A DNA stretch of 64,000 nucleotides from Oidiodendron maius Zn (lineage: Eukaryota; Ascomycota; Leotiomycetes; Myxotrichaceae). Under the pieces are notes generated by a model, which saw only the letters and a list, made by a program, of their open reading frames with translations, was not told where the DNA came from and did not search any database. Position numbers and translations under genes: made by a program. Of the stretch, positions 42,226 to 54,700 are shown piece by piece. The DNA lies in the NCBI GenBank assembly GCA_000827325.1, contig KN832871.1, forward strand, positions 1,736,001 through 1,800,000, read 5' to 3'. How positions within the stretch are numbered: position 1 is the first letter of the stretch; every line of letters begins with the position of its first letter.

Positions 42226-44571
42226 TCTGCATTAAGAGGAAGTCCTTTATGCGACTATATTAGTACTGATTGTACACGGCAAATATCTCGTGCGTTATGC
42301 CATAGCACTTGTATTCATGAGAAGTGAGGAGCGCCCATGAGGTGAGTTGAGGTAGCCTCGACGCCTTGATACCTTATTTCGTCGCGTAAAGAGCATCAGC
42401 CAACGACCAACTTCTGCAACAAACAATATAATCTGACACTTCGGCACAAACTGGGCATCTCACTACTAGTTAGTATGTTTTTCGATATTCGAAAGTGATG
42501 GAATACAGCTGGCTTTCGTAGGTTATGAAGATAAAGAACAATAACTCCATCGAAACGCATCCTGAAAACGAAGTCGCCTCTGTCACCATGAGATATCCCA
42601 CTCTTCGCACAAACACTGCCATTTCTATTGGGATTTATCAGAGGTACTGACGTTAAGTGCGGAAGTGCAACGATTAGGATTATGGATGTGGATACAAGGA
42701 CACCAGCAGTGCACATTTATAGGTAGTGTTATACCAAAACTTGCTGTTGTCATTCCCCATCTCTCGTATCTCGAAGTTAATTTGCTTTATATTTTCTTAA
42801 CGGAAACTGGCTTATGGAGGCCTCGGTTTCGTGTCCAAGCCCTCTGCAAGTGCTATGCGAAGCCTTATGCGCTACTAGACTTTCACATAACGTTATCTCT
42901 TGAAGGTACTGTTAACCCAAATGTTGCATATTTCCAACTTTCTATCGGCTGTAGCTGCACACATATGAAGTCCTCGTCTATGTTAGAAGTTCTAGTAAGC
43001 CACAGGTCAGCAGCAAATGTAGAATTCTTAAGATTCATGCACCTTCACCCCGTTCTAAGTATTGTACTTCATTTGTGGATTCGTCGTAATATAAGCCCAT
43101 AAATTTCATTATCACCGAAGCTCAGAAGAGATGGTTCACTAATTGCCAATTACCATCTCGTTTATATATTTTGTGCTGTATTTTGCTTCTATCGAGTCTC
43201 CAACTTGATTGAATGGGCTGATCTAGGGTGGACTTCGTTTGAGTCCAATCACTCGTTCTCTTCAGTCTAAATTAAGTTGGAAGATCCAGGTCTAAGGCGA
43301 TTATATCAAGAATCTGTGAGGAATGAAAGTCTGACTTTTAGTTAATTCAATACCTCTCTCAATATATTCCCGTCAGCGCTACGCTGTATAATGAACACGA
43401 CATACTTATATAGTCATTCCTGCCTAGCTTGCAAGTGCCGAGCTATATCCCTCTTTAGCCATCTACACTGGCGGTAAAATTAGGATGGGATGTATCACAA
43501 AGAGATTTAATATGCTATTAAGTTGTAGCATATCCTCTACCAAATGCCTAAGTACATGAATGGGTGACAAGAGTCGTACCATTCCCTCAGTGTATCTCGA
43601 TACATATACGACAAACTTACTGTTATAGTAATGACTAGAATGCACCCTTATTCTCTTGGTCTCTATATTCAAGGAGCCTGTATCCATTTGTTTACCCACT
43701 TAAGTATTCACTCGATCTTCTCCTCCGCCGGAGCCTCTTAGATCGCCCAGATTAGGCTAGTCCAACACCGGCACACCTCCTTCCTTCCTCTCGCTTCCTC
43801 CTTCAACTTCGCACGTTAACAACTCTTCTCCTATCCTCCTTTCTCATCAACTCTACACTTCGCGGTCTCTCTTTCTCCGTATCGATAGATCTGCAAACAG
43901 ATCGAGTCGGCCTTCACTGAGCCAGCAAGATCCGGCAAGCGACCAAGGGCGTTTTCGTTGTATCATCCACGAAGGAAAGGTAGGTTGAATCCCTTCTTAG
44001 TCTTTCGACATTAATCATTCACACTATTTCAACTTCCTCCTGGCTTTCGGCCACGCATCTGTCCTGCCTCGACGTCATTCCAGAAGACGTTGCAGGTGCA
44101 ATAATGGATATGTTGCTAAGCCAACCCTCCTGTATCTGCCCATTAATCTTGACAATGCGGAGCTAGATGGCTTGAGTCATTCGTCTGAACATAGATGCTT
44201 CTTACTTTCGTCCGATACCCCTAGGATCCTTTGTGTCCACGTGACGCTGTGGCCCAACTTAGTGCTGCATTCAACTGTTCATGTACTAAAGGCATCTTAT
44301 TCTCCCCTTTTCGTTCTATTATTCCTATATATCCTGCACCCAGCCTCTGATCTCGAATTTCAGCAGTATCTACTTTTCGCAATCCACTCCTCCCTAACAG
44401 TCATCATAGGATCGTGCAGACACAAGGGCCAGCCTTCCCTTATCTCATTACCAGAAGACCCAACTTGCCAAACACTCCTACAAGAACACACTACCCTTTG
44501 ATCAATTCAGAACGGCTCCTCTAAAGTTCGACTTAGTTCCTTACCAAAGAGTCTTAGCTGCAGAAGCCAAG
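42226..44571. other. 2.3-kb divergent SEC15/MEI2 region, including MEI2 leader
   Basis: 42.2-43.7 kb is AT-rich without a supported gene; a 145-codon frame at 42665..43102 starts at a non-ATG codon and resembles nothing I know. From about 43720 the sequence is CT-rich and looks like a transcribed MEI2 leader. It has a good donor (AAAG/GTAGGT at 43980), short ATG-started uORFs at 44104..44166 and 44195..44224, and CACGTGAC at 44238..44245. Whether these lie in exon or intron is not decidable here. Confidence 0.5.
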
Positions 44572-47500
44572 ATGTCATCTTATGATGATACTGCGTTCCA
44601 CCCTTCCCCTGCTTCTTCCAGCGGTGTGGTCGATTCTGGTGGTGGAACATCTCATACTTCTCCCACGGCCTTCTCTCCCGAGGATGTTAGAGCCATGAAA
44701 GCAGCTGCCATCAATTTGAGTGGTCGCCCGACTGGATCTGGCCAGCAAGATCCGTTTATGTCATCCGGTGCACAAACTGGTGGTAGGCTATCCGCAAAGG
44801 CATCGGCTTTTAAGCCATCATTCGAGATTATATCTTCCACTCCTGATAAATCCATCGCAATCGAGTCCTCGCTGAACCATAAGGCTCCAAAACCTCCCAA
44901 CCAAGTAGTCAAAAATATCACCGGACCTCACTCTCTAAGTTCTGCTCCTACACTTCACAACGTCAACTCAACACACTTCGGCGCCTTCACCACTGATACT
45001 ACTACAAGCCGAGTGCTGAAAGTTACTGGTAGGAATGCTGTTGCTACCTTCCTTCCATTCGTTGAAGCCTCCAAGAGAGTAAGCCAACTCAACTTTCATA
45101 TTTCTTCACTTGGCTGGGCGTAGATTGCCGCATACATATCATACTGACATACATCACAGAAGCTTCGCGAGCGTGGTGTTGCCAAGAGGGGATCTGAGAG
45201 ACCCGAACAGTTAGGTAACTCTTATTATCTGCGTCTGGCCAATATTCATGATGCTACGGAGCTCTATTCTGCAATTAAGATGGATAACCCCGGCTTGATC
45301 GTCGAATATGTCTCACCAGTTACCTTCGGCGAGGTTAGTTTCTCTGCTTAACTTGGCTACCCGCTCTCCAAGCTCACATGTATTAGCTCTTCAGCCCTGG
45401 CAGATACTCCATTCATGAAGGCCAGGTACTATTGACCATGAACTACCCTTCCGAATCTCAGTTCGATGAAAAATTACTGGAAGACAGCCTCATCCAAATG
45501 CTTGAGGGAGAGGGCAAGTTGTGTGCATGGCACAAAGTGGCAAGTACGGAAGTGGGTATATCATTTCCATTTGCTCCTCGTAGATATGGAAGTGCTTCCT
45601 CTTAGAGAGGCACTCATGCTGGGGACAAGCTTCATACCTCAATCGGAGTCGTGATCAGTTATTATGCTAATGCAGAGTTCCTAGGATAACACCTTTCATA
45701 TGCTCGCCGAATTCGAAGATGCTTCTTGTGCGTCTGAAGTTGTTAGTCATGGCCGTAAAGTCAATAATGACGCTAAGCTGCAAAATGTCACACTATCTAT
45801 TGACTTGTTTCGGCCAGATCTTGCTGAACGAATTATATTCCAGCAGATCTATAATCCAACTACTCCGACTCGGTATCCAGAAGAGGATACGGACCTTCAT
45901 AATGCGTTTAGCAATATGTCACTTGGCAACTTTACACATTCACCAGAAAGTCCTGGTAAAAATCACGCTGGCACGTCACCAAATGCTTCTAGCCTGCCAT
46001 ATGTGCCAAACCCTTCCCGCTATCCACTACCTAATGGCCATTCATTCATTCTGGGTGGTGTAGACAGCTTGTATATGTCACCAGCCATCAATTCCTTCCA
46101 TCACGGATATGCTCCTCGTATTGAAGGGCAGTTAGGTTTAGGTGAATCTGTTGTCCACACTCTCAAAGGGCATAATACATCTCCACAGGACGGTTTCCGT
46201 CCACGAGGTTTTGAGTCAGTCACTGGATTCCAGCACTCAAATATGAATAATGAGATTGAGCATTACGATCAGAGGCTGCATCATCAAACGCTCGAACTTA
46301 GCCATTACAGCCTCCCGGCCGGCCGTCGTCAATTTGTTTCTAGAGGCACCCATATTCGAAGCCGCCAACACACCAGCCCTGCAAACTCACATCACAATCA
46401 CGTTGATATTGCCAAGATCAGACAAGGCATTGACGTCCGTACCACGGTAAGCATAGTAGTAGTTTTGTACCATTTACTTGAAATCTAATAAGTTAGGTCA
46501 TGCTCCGCAACATTCCCAATAAAGTTGATCAGGCAATGCTGAAAGAGATTATGGACGAGTCTAGCTTTGGAAGATATGATTTCATGTATCTGCGCATAGA
46601 CTTCTCTAATAACTGCAAGTAAGGACATCATTTTTCTTCTTCTTATCGTCATTCGATCTACTTTCTAACATTTACGTAGTGTTGGCTATGCTTTCATCAA
46701 CTTCACCGATGTAAGCCTTAATTTATAACGTCCTACAATTTGACTACCTGCTAATTTGATATAGCCACTGGATATCATAGATGTAAGGACTCTACCCTTT
46801 CGAGTTGAGAGTATATGAATCTGATACATCTTAAAGTTTGTGGTAGCCAGATCAAACCAGAAATGGTAACCAACCTCCCATGCAGAATCTGCAGGCTGTT
46901 TCTAACAGGCATCAGGCATAGGTTCAAGAGCGACAAGGTTGCAGAAGTCTCATATGCTAGTAGGTTTACCATTCTAAGCAAAAGAAGAGATATCTCACCA
47001 AAATATAGCAATCCAAGGCAAGGACTGTTTGGTTCAAAAATTTCGCAATTCATCTGTGATGCTGGAACCCCCGCATTATAGACCCAAAGTAAGTTCCGTC
47101 AATCACACTCTTATATCCCCTACTAAGACCGGTAATTATCAGCTCTTCAAAACCATTCATGATCAGTTTGGTCGTGCCGGAGAAGAGGAGGACTTTCCCG
47201 AGTCCGACAATGCATCAAAGCTGAAACGCAGTTGCGAGAATGCAGAGCACGTTGGTGAGACTTACTTCAACAAGGTAGATCGCAAAGTGAAATCAGCTAA
47301 TATTGTACAGGTTTGTTTGCTCCGAGTGCAGGTCAGCATTTGAGAGATGAACAACGCCGACGTCGGTCTCAATACGATCGCGGCACCAGCCTAGCAGAGC
47401 GCGAGGAGAACGGCTTTGATGATCACTTCTACCATCAATTCGGCTTTCCACCGTGTTAGTGAGCTATTTCCTTGTCCATCATTCAAAAGCTTAACAGATT

Positions 47501-48081
47501 TCACAGACTAGGCTCCTGTTTTTGCTGATCTGAGATCAAACATAGCTACGAATTTTGTGCTTGGTGATAGGGGAGCAGTTATTGGTTTTTATCGTTGCAA
47601 AATCGACTTGTACTGTGCATATTCTCTGGTCACCTGCCTTTCGGCCAGTAACTTTGGGCGGCCGGTTTCTGAGACTTTTCAATGAGCTCCACAGACTCTT
47701 GCATGTTTATGCAGATTGGGAGATATCGGCGGGCAATTAGTCCAAATCGCTTTTGCTACACAAAATGATATTTGCACGCATTAGTACATTCAATTCCGAT
47801 AGGGTTAATAACCAGAACCTTGCTTAGGTAAATCTCGTTGGTATTTATCAGCTGCTTAGTGAAGTCCTCTCTGGAGGACTAGTCTACTACTGGACACTCC
47901 GCACTAAAGCTCGAATACAGTTCAAAGATTACTATTTAACGCATGAACATCGTTTTATGAAGTTCCAGGTTACGAACATAGTCCTGGCGTACCATACCGC
48001 TATATCAGTGATGCCAACTTCCCAACGCTTGATGCTAACGCCCTGCCGAATCTTAATGGCCCAAACTCCACGCTAAATTAA
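44572..48081 (+). CDS. MEI2: Mei2-like RNA-binding protein
   Basis: Thirteen exons: 44572..45078, 45160..45333, 45387..45551, 45685..46446, 46497..46618, 46680..46710, 46765..46782, 46837..46865, 46916..46959, 47009..47088, 47143..47254, 47311..47454, 47963..48081; 768 aa. The C-terminal Mei2-type RRM starts at residue 537: VMLRNIPNKVDQAMLKEIMDE, FGRYDFMYLRIDF, NVGYAFINFTD, FKSDKVAEVSYA and DCLVQKFRNSSVMLEPP. It is cut into exons of 18-122 nt. Two weaker RRM-like segments lie at about 165-330. Mei2 in S. pombe promotes meiosis by binding meiRNA; in filamentous fungi the role is less known. The last exon is joined across a 508-nt intron. If that intron is kept, translation stops at 47459 one codon after the exon. 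Confidence 0.88.
47863..47880. repeat. Short perfect hairpin in MEI2 last intron
   Basis: AGTCCTC-TCTG-GAGGACT: a 7-bp perfect stem with a 4-nt loop inside the unusually long terminal intron of MEI2, about 85 nt before its acceptor. May be chance. Confidence 0.5.
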
Positions 48082-48110
48082 AACGCCTACAAATGGCAAA
48101 TATGTGTATA

Positions 48111-51099
48111 TTAGCTGTCTTGCTGCGGCAAGGCAGGTAGAGGCTTGCACGCGATATATTGCTCAGTCTCTTCGCTGCGTCTTTCCGGCGGCGGCGAAGG
48201 CAAGTGTAGTGACTTATCCTCGGAGCGACCGTCCTGTCCTACCCAACTGCGATATTCAAGGCTGGTTTGCGAACCGCCTATCACATCTTGATGTATTCTG
48301 CTTGTGGGTTGGTAAAGTTGTTGGTTTACAAGCCCGTCCCTCCTCCTCGGTGTCCCAGCAGATGATGGAGATAGGTAGGTAGATTCATCATTATCGCTGT
48401 GCCCTCGCCAAACAGTCGACTGTGGGCTGGTAGTCGCGGAATGGGTTGATTGCGTTGACGGATCCACATAATCAGAGGCTCTAAAGACAGGATTGCTTGT
48501 CGGGCAGTCATCCCCGCCAGACGGGGGGGTCAAAGCGTTGTCTGATCGTGAGTATGAAGAAATAGGTGTCGGTGGAGAGTCGTCTCTGCATCGTAGCGAT
48601 GGACTCTCGACAGGGCTGTCGCCAGGAGTAGCATGAAACACCGAGTTTCTGGTTCTTACTTGCATACTTGGAAACTCTAGAGCTCCACCTGCAGAAACCC
48701 GGGAGAATATAATAAGTCCAAGGCAGAGGAGGAGTAGCACTGACTGGACAATTGACATCCGCTTCTGAAAGATGACCTCGTCTGCCAAGATATTGAGCCT
48801 CGTGCTAACCGCTAGAATTTCTCGTTTTGACTCTTCTCTCTGACTCTCAAGTGAGATCACTGTCGATTGCCAGATTTCATCATACTGCTGTCTAAACCCT
48901 CGCAGTTCTTCGAGAACAGTGCTGTTCAGCGTATCTAAAAATGTCTCTGTCTTTTGTAGTTGCTTCTTTTCCACTTTTGTAAAGGCCTCTCTTAAGATCT
49001 TCGATTGTTCCTCGATGTACTTTAATGATAGAGTTGAATTCGCCTCAAGTAATTGAAGTCTCCGCGAGACGGCATTAAAGAAACTCTCTTGGATGGTAGG
49101 TAACGAAGAAGCTGCAGATGAAGTACTAGTAGCTGTTTTATTCTTTTGTGGTGAGGTAACATTTTGTGATCTGCCTGTAAAAGAAGCAGTTGCAGTCGCA
49201 GTTGAATTAGTTTCTTGGCTGCTAACCGTTGTATCTGGTGTCTCTATTGTCACGGGTGGAGTTTGCGGCTGATCAGAATTCTCCAATGTAGTGGAGTCAG
49301 TAATGTTCCCACCTGGAGGCGGAGAAGGAGGTGGAGCATCACTCGCAGTTGCTGGAGGAAGAGTGGTGACAGAAATTTTAGTTTCAGGTGTGGAACTTTC
49401 AGTTGGACCTAATGTACTCTTAGTTTGAGAATTTGGCAAGCCAGTTGTTGCATCTGCAATGTGGCAAATAATAGAAGCTTCACTTGACGAATAGAGCTGG
49501 TCGAAGATGTGAAAGAGATTATCTTGCTTGATCCAAGGATTGGTCATCTCATTGAGGGATGCATTAGAATAAGATTCAAAATTTTTGTGGAAATTCAAGT
49601 TGGGCGTCGCTTTGGCCAGCTCGGAAGGCATTGATTCTGGCGTCTTGGTAACGTTATGTATAGTTGGCTGTGCTTGTTTCAGCTCAGCATTCAACTTCTC
49701 TTCCTCCTGTACGACGAGGGCCACGGCATCGGGGACGAAGTGCTCTTCCGTCCCTTGCTCATCACTGTCTTCTGACTCGTCTTCATCACCGATTGCCTCG
49801 GTTTCCTTCCAGCTCTCAAGCATTCGAGTTCCATGAACCCTCACGAGGGATAGTGGGCAATAATATTCATTCCCATAATGACTGAGAAATTCGATTCTTA
49901 TATAACGTGCCCAAATTTGAGGGTTCTCAATGAGGAAAGCCTGAATTTCTCTAGAGTTACGCGCTTCGTACGTCCCAAGGTCTTTCCACTTTTCCAATTT
50001 AACGGGATAGCGGTCGCTGACGCTGACACGGAAAGTTCGGATCATACTAGAAAAGAACTCGTAGTTCGCAAGAACGAGTGTATCAATCCATATGTCTTCC
50101 TGCATAGCGTGTTAAATCTGGACTCATATTACTAAATCAACGTTGACATACCGAGAGCTCGATAATCAGAAACTTATTTTCAGCTGCGCACTCAGAAAGC
50201 ATATAAGAATCCTTGTTTTCCACAAGCACAGCTTTGGCATTCTTTGCGCCTGGATGTGTTTTCAAAACAGTGGCCCCGCCATCAAAAGAAGCGTATGAGA
50301 ATCGCTCTTTGTAGGTTTTGCCGGCATCCTCTCTCCGGTATACTTCCCTGTGCTTCCGCGGCACATCCTGAGTTTGGGAATCTTGTTGGCTTTCTGGCTC
50401 ACTTGCTTGAGGCATGTGGGCAGCCTCTTCATTCCCATCGCTGCTTCTAAAGGCCCCGAAGTCAAGGTATATTTCGCCGTCGTCACCTAGAGAATCAAAG
50501 CTACTCTGCACGCTCTCAGGATCCCTCCTCTTCTGCCCGGGTTCGAATGGCTTCTTATTCCCAATGTTTTCGTTTACTTGGCCTGCCTTTTCTAGTGTTT
50601 GCTTCTTCCATTCCTCAAATGACAAAAAAGCAGCCTCGTTAAGCTCACCGCCATCAGCCTCAAACGACGGGGACAAGTTCGTCTCTGTCGTGCTTGGAAC
50701 TGAAATCGGCGTTACCAAAGAGGGATCACTGCGAGGAGAGTTTTCGTTCTTGTGTGTGCCATTTCCAACCTTGTTCGCAATGAGCTCATGATTTGCGATT
50801 CCCGAACTTGTAGCTGTTGCACCATCTTTCATTTGGCTTGTTGCAATGACATTCTCAATCATGTCGGTCTTGGTAGACACAGAATTCAACCCACTCCAAG
50901 CAGATCGCAAACACTGCTGAGGAAGAGATGCAGTGATATAGTTAATAGTTCTGAACTCACAGGTTGCTGGGTTGTTGTTTCCTGTAGGCGTGGGGCTAGT
51001 TGCCGTAGTTATTGCATTTGCATTGACTGTAGGAAGGATGGAGCAGAGCAGCGAGAGGGCTGCTGCTGCCAGTGCATGATGATGTTGTACGAAGAACAT
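48111..51099 (-). CDS. SLP1: SUN-domain ER membrane protein, Slp1-like (SUCO/Osteopotentia family)
   Basis: Two exons, 51099..50152 and 50099..48111 (52-bp intron), 978 aa. A signal peptide (residues 1-22, HHHALAAAALSLLCSILP) is followed by a Ser/Thr/Asn-rich luminal region. The SUN domain at about 265-410 includes DAGKTYKERFSYASFDGGA, ENKDSYMLSECAAENKFLIIELS, EDIWIDTLVLANYEFFSSM and YCPLSLVRVHG. An Asp/Glu-rich stretch, low-complexity Thr/Ser/Pro and a coiled coil (about 640-755) follow, then one membrane helix near 762 (SIVQSVLLLLCLGLIIFS). This order (signal, mid SUN domain, coiled coil, membrane segment, cytosolic tail) is that of yeast Slp1, which with Emp65 protects folding ER proteins from degradation. 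The start is the ATG giving a signal peptide. Confidence 0.9.
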
Positions 51100-51747
51100 C
51101 CTGGCATCAACATTATGATAAACAAGCAAATTGAGAGTGTCGAGCTGGGACGATATTGGCAAGCATCGAAGTTAGTGTTGTGGATTCGGTGACTACCCAG
51201 CGACCTGGAAATTCATCAGAAGGCTCGCATAGATGCCTCTCTAGCAGTTATTAAGGGTACCCGCATGCATAAATGCTGCTTATTGAATGCGCATTATTGG
51301 TAGCAATAAAGGCATACAGAATGATAGGTCGTTATGTAGTAGCGAATCTTGTTTAGCTGTTCGTTGGTTGAAAGAATGTCGAAAGTGTTCAGATAGAGGT
51401 GTTTTACCGAAATATATCCGATCGGCTATTTATCTCCACGTGACAACTACCCCTTTTCTGATATCATAAGGGTCTGAAAGAGAGGAATGAGGTGACCATG
51501 AAGTTCTAATTTTGTCTATGGTATCTGCAGTTCATGAGTATGCAATCCTCTATAGAAATATTCCTAGCCCACGTATTTGCAATAACTCAGTCGGACATAA
51601 CGGGATTATCCTTCCAGTGTATAGACCGTTTTAAAACAACCAATCTAACCGAGGAAAAGTCGACGTCTGTAGATTTCGGAAGGATTAGTTCCTAATATAA
51701 CGCTAATTAAGTGCCTTCATTGATAATACGTCACTTAAAGTGCTCTA
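51100..51747. other. Intergenic region upstream of SLP1
   Basis: 648 bp between the SLP1 start and the karyopherin stop. CACGTGAC lies at 51437..51444, about 340 bp before the SLP1 ATG. AT-rich beyond 51500. No gene. Confidence 0.5.
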
Positions 51748-54700
51748 TCAAGAGGCATATGCAAAGTTTGACCCACGAGAAGCTAGCCAGAACTCTCGAA
51801 CAACTTGATTAGTTCCTCTTGCTCCACGAAGACTATATCCAGAACATTAGCATTGGCATATCATTAGAAGATACATGGTTCAGGATACCTTATTACTCTC
51901 TGCAAAAAGGCCGTCCTCTCTGTGACCGATACCTTATCGCTAGGAAAGTCATCACCAAGTAGTGCAGCTTCGAGCCAGCTCTTTGATCGAGCCTGACGGA
52001 TGACGAGCCGTTTTAGTGTTTCTGAAAGCTTGTCCAACTCACTGCGGGCAGCATTGCCACCGATATTGAAAATAAGTGCTTTTGCCAGCATTGGTCCTAA
52101 TTGTTGTAATGCGTTATCGATAGCTTCTTGCAAGTCACTTTCTAAATGCTGGAGGCTCACGAAGGCACTCTTAAAGGCACCAGTCAGCAAAATTATATCT
52201 AAGGCAATGTGCAAACAGTATGCAACATACCCAGAACTCTACAGCAGAAAATTTTGGTAGCGGATTGTTTCCTGTGAGAGCCTTAAGGCTGAATATGAAC
52301 AGGAATTCCAAGGACGAGGATGGGTAATTCAGGAGATTTTTGATATGTGACGGGATGAGACGATACAGAAAGTCAACTCCATTCTGGGCAATTTCAGGAT
52401 CATTATTTGGTTCTAAGGCCATATTAGTACCCATGTGTAAAGCTCATCGGATACGGCAAAAGGGACTCTGTTAAAAAGGAAAAGGGTAACAGTTTACAAG
52501 TATAAACCTGCTTCGACTTGGGAATTGGGGGTTTGGATGTTGCTGTTGACTTACCACCCAAATTCTGTAGTAGCTGGGCTACCCAGTTCAGTAGAGCATT
52601 GACAACTTCGTTGATGGGCTCATCTGACCTGTGGGAAGTAATGAGAGAGCAGGCAGTTTTTATAACCGTTCCGAGCTGTGGTGTTGAGGGGCCACACTTG
52701 ACCAAGAACTGGGCTATGGATCTGAGGGGAAAGACGAATGGCCCAGGTTCAAGCTCGACAAATCCATTTCGGAAGACATAGCATGATGCTTCAACAATCT
52801 CACCACGAGAATGGAGAACGTCAAATATCCTAGAGATAATTGACAAAATTCGCTGCTGGATGGCCGAACCTTCACCACCATTCCAGAAATGAGACAGGGT
52901 CTTTTCGTCTAGATTAACAGGTTTATCGGTCCGAGTCTGCATTCCCTTCGCTATAGCTGCAAGGCACGACAATGCCGTATGGCCAAGTTCTGCGGCTGCA
53001 ATATAATTGTTGCTGCTTCCAGGGAGGTTGGCGGTCGGCATGTCCTCGCTTGAAATAAGATGAAGGCAATCCTGCACCTCGGCTTCAACGAAATTTAGGA
53101 GTTGGTCTAGTGGAAGCACCTTCGACCCATCTGTTGGAAGCGCCTGGATTATGGAGGCAATGCCTTGTAAAATGCTCTCTTTGACACTTCCGGTCAGAGC
53201 AGCGCGGTTCGTATTGCTTAGGTGTTGGATGAATGAGCTCAATTCAGGGATTAGGACACCACGGCATTCTGAACAGAGCATAACAATTGCAGATGATGCC
53301 GACTTTGCTAAGGGCTGAGAGCCAATGGACCCAAATGCTATATTTAGTGCAGCAGGCAAAATATCAGTATGCCTTGCAAAATAAGCAGCATAATCCGAAA
53401 ACAGTGTAAGAAAAGTTTTCATGGTTTGAACTGGTATCTCAGTTTGCGGATTTGCAAGTACCGAAAATAGAGACGGCTCAAACACCTTTTGCAAGTACTC
53501 ATCACCCCCCGAATCATTGGCTAGGCAATCAGTACACCGGGATATGCAGTAAAGAGACGCCTCGAGCTCCGTCCAGTTTCCAGCACTGATCGATAGTCGA
53601 GATAAGTCGATGAATATGTTAAGAATTTGTATACCTGTGACGAGATAAACGTTCTCAAGGAGATCGCCGACATCTCTTCGTGCATCTTTAAATCCTATCC
53701 GATCTACAGAATCCCAGGAACGAAATATATGTGGGGGGGGAAACTGCATTTTTTTCCAGCATTTGTGGATAGCTTGTATGACATGTCGAATAGATCCCTC
53801 AAGCCATGAGGGGGATTCTCCTGGTTGGGAATAGGAGAAATCTAGCATCGTTTCTACGAATGTGCTCCAAAACTCCAGAGCAGGTACAAAGATCTTGTCT
53901 TCGTGCACAGCAAAACCTTCTGCTCCAAGAAGACCGCAAAGAGCTGAAAGAAGCCGTTCGCACTGAGGATCTTCATTTACTTGCTTAATTAGATCCCCAA
54001 TAGTCGCGTCACCGAAAGCTAGCATGAACAAGCCAAACTGAACGGAGTCAAAGTCGTAGTCGCCATTAATGAGGCGCTCATACTTTTGTTGCGCCCAGGA
54101 GCTTCCAAATAGAGAGTAGAGGAGATTGAAGTCGTCTTTGCGGAGGAACTTAGAATAATTTTCAAGTACATCTGAAAATAATTCCACCGCAGTCTCATAC
54201 AAATCGTCATTCAAGAGGGACATAATTGCAGGGTTAGAAAGGCTTTGAAGGGGATCAAGAATGATATTATCATCGATAAAAGCACGATGTGAATATGATA
54301 CCCATGCCTACGAACGAATAACTCAATTAGCATGAACCAAAATATCTTCAAGAGTAGGACTCTGTATTCAACTTCTCATAAGGTCTCTGGAAGGGCTTCA
54401 AAGGTAACGTACCTGAAAGCACCGCATTGCCTCCTGGCGGACTTTAATGTCAATCCCTTGGGAAGGATTTGAGATATATTTTCCCATTAAAGGAACAATG
54501 TCATCGGCATTTGGTGCAACTCTTCTGTGAAATTTGTGTCTAGCTTCCGTATTAGCATAGATTCATCCAAAGGCGTATGTGATAGACTCAACTGCTTCAT
54601 TGAGCTGGAATCTGTCTTCCCAACCTCCTCAACGAGACTGGATGCAAACCAGAGAATAATAGTCGCCTTTTCGTCTGAAATATTCTCGATAAGTTGTGAT

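Noticed and set aside
42665-43102. 145-codon + strand frame upstream of MEI2
   Set aside because: Non-ATG start, AT-rich, no domain, no splice context.
47455-47459. MEI2 ending at TGT TAG (47459)
   Set aside because: Kept only as the intron-retained form: a protein-like final exon at 47963..48081 joins in phase through a GTTAGT donor.
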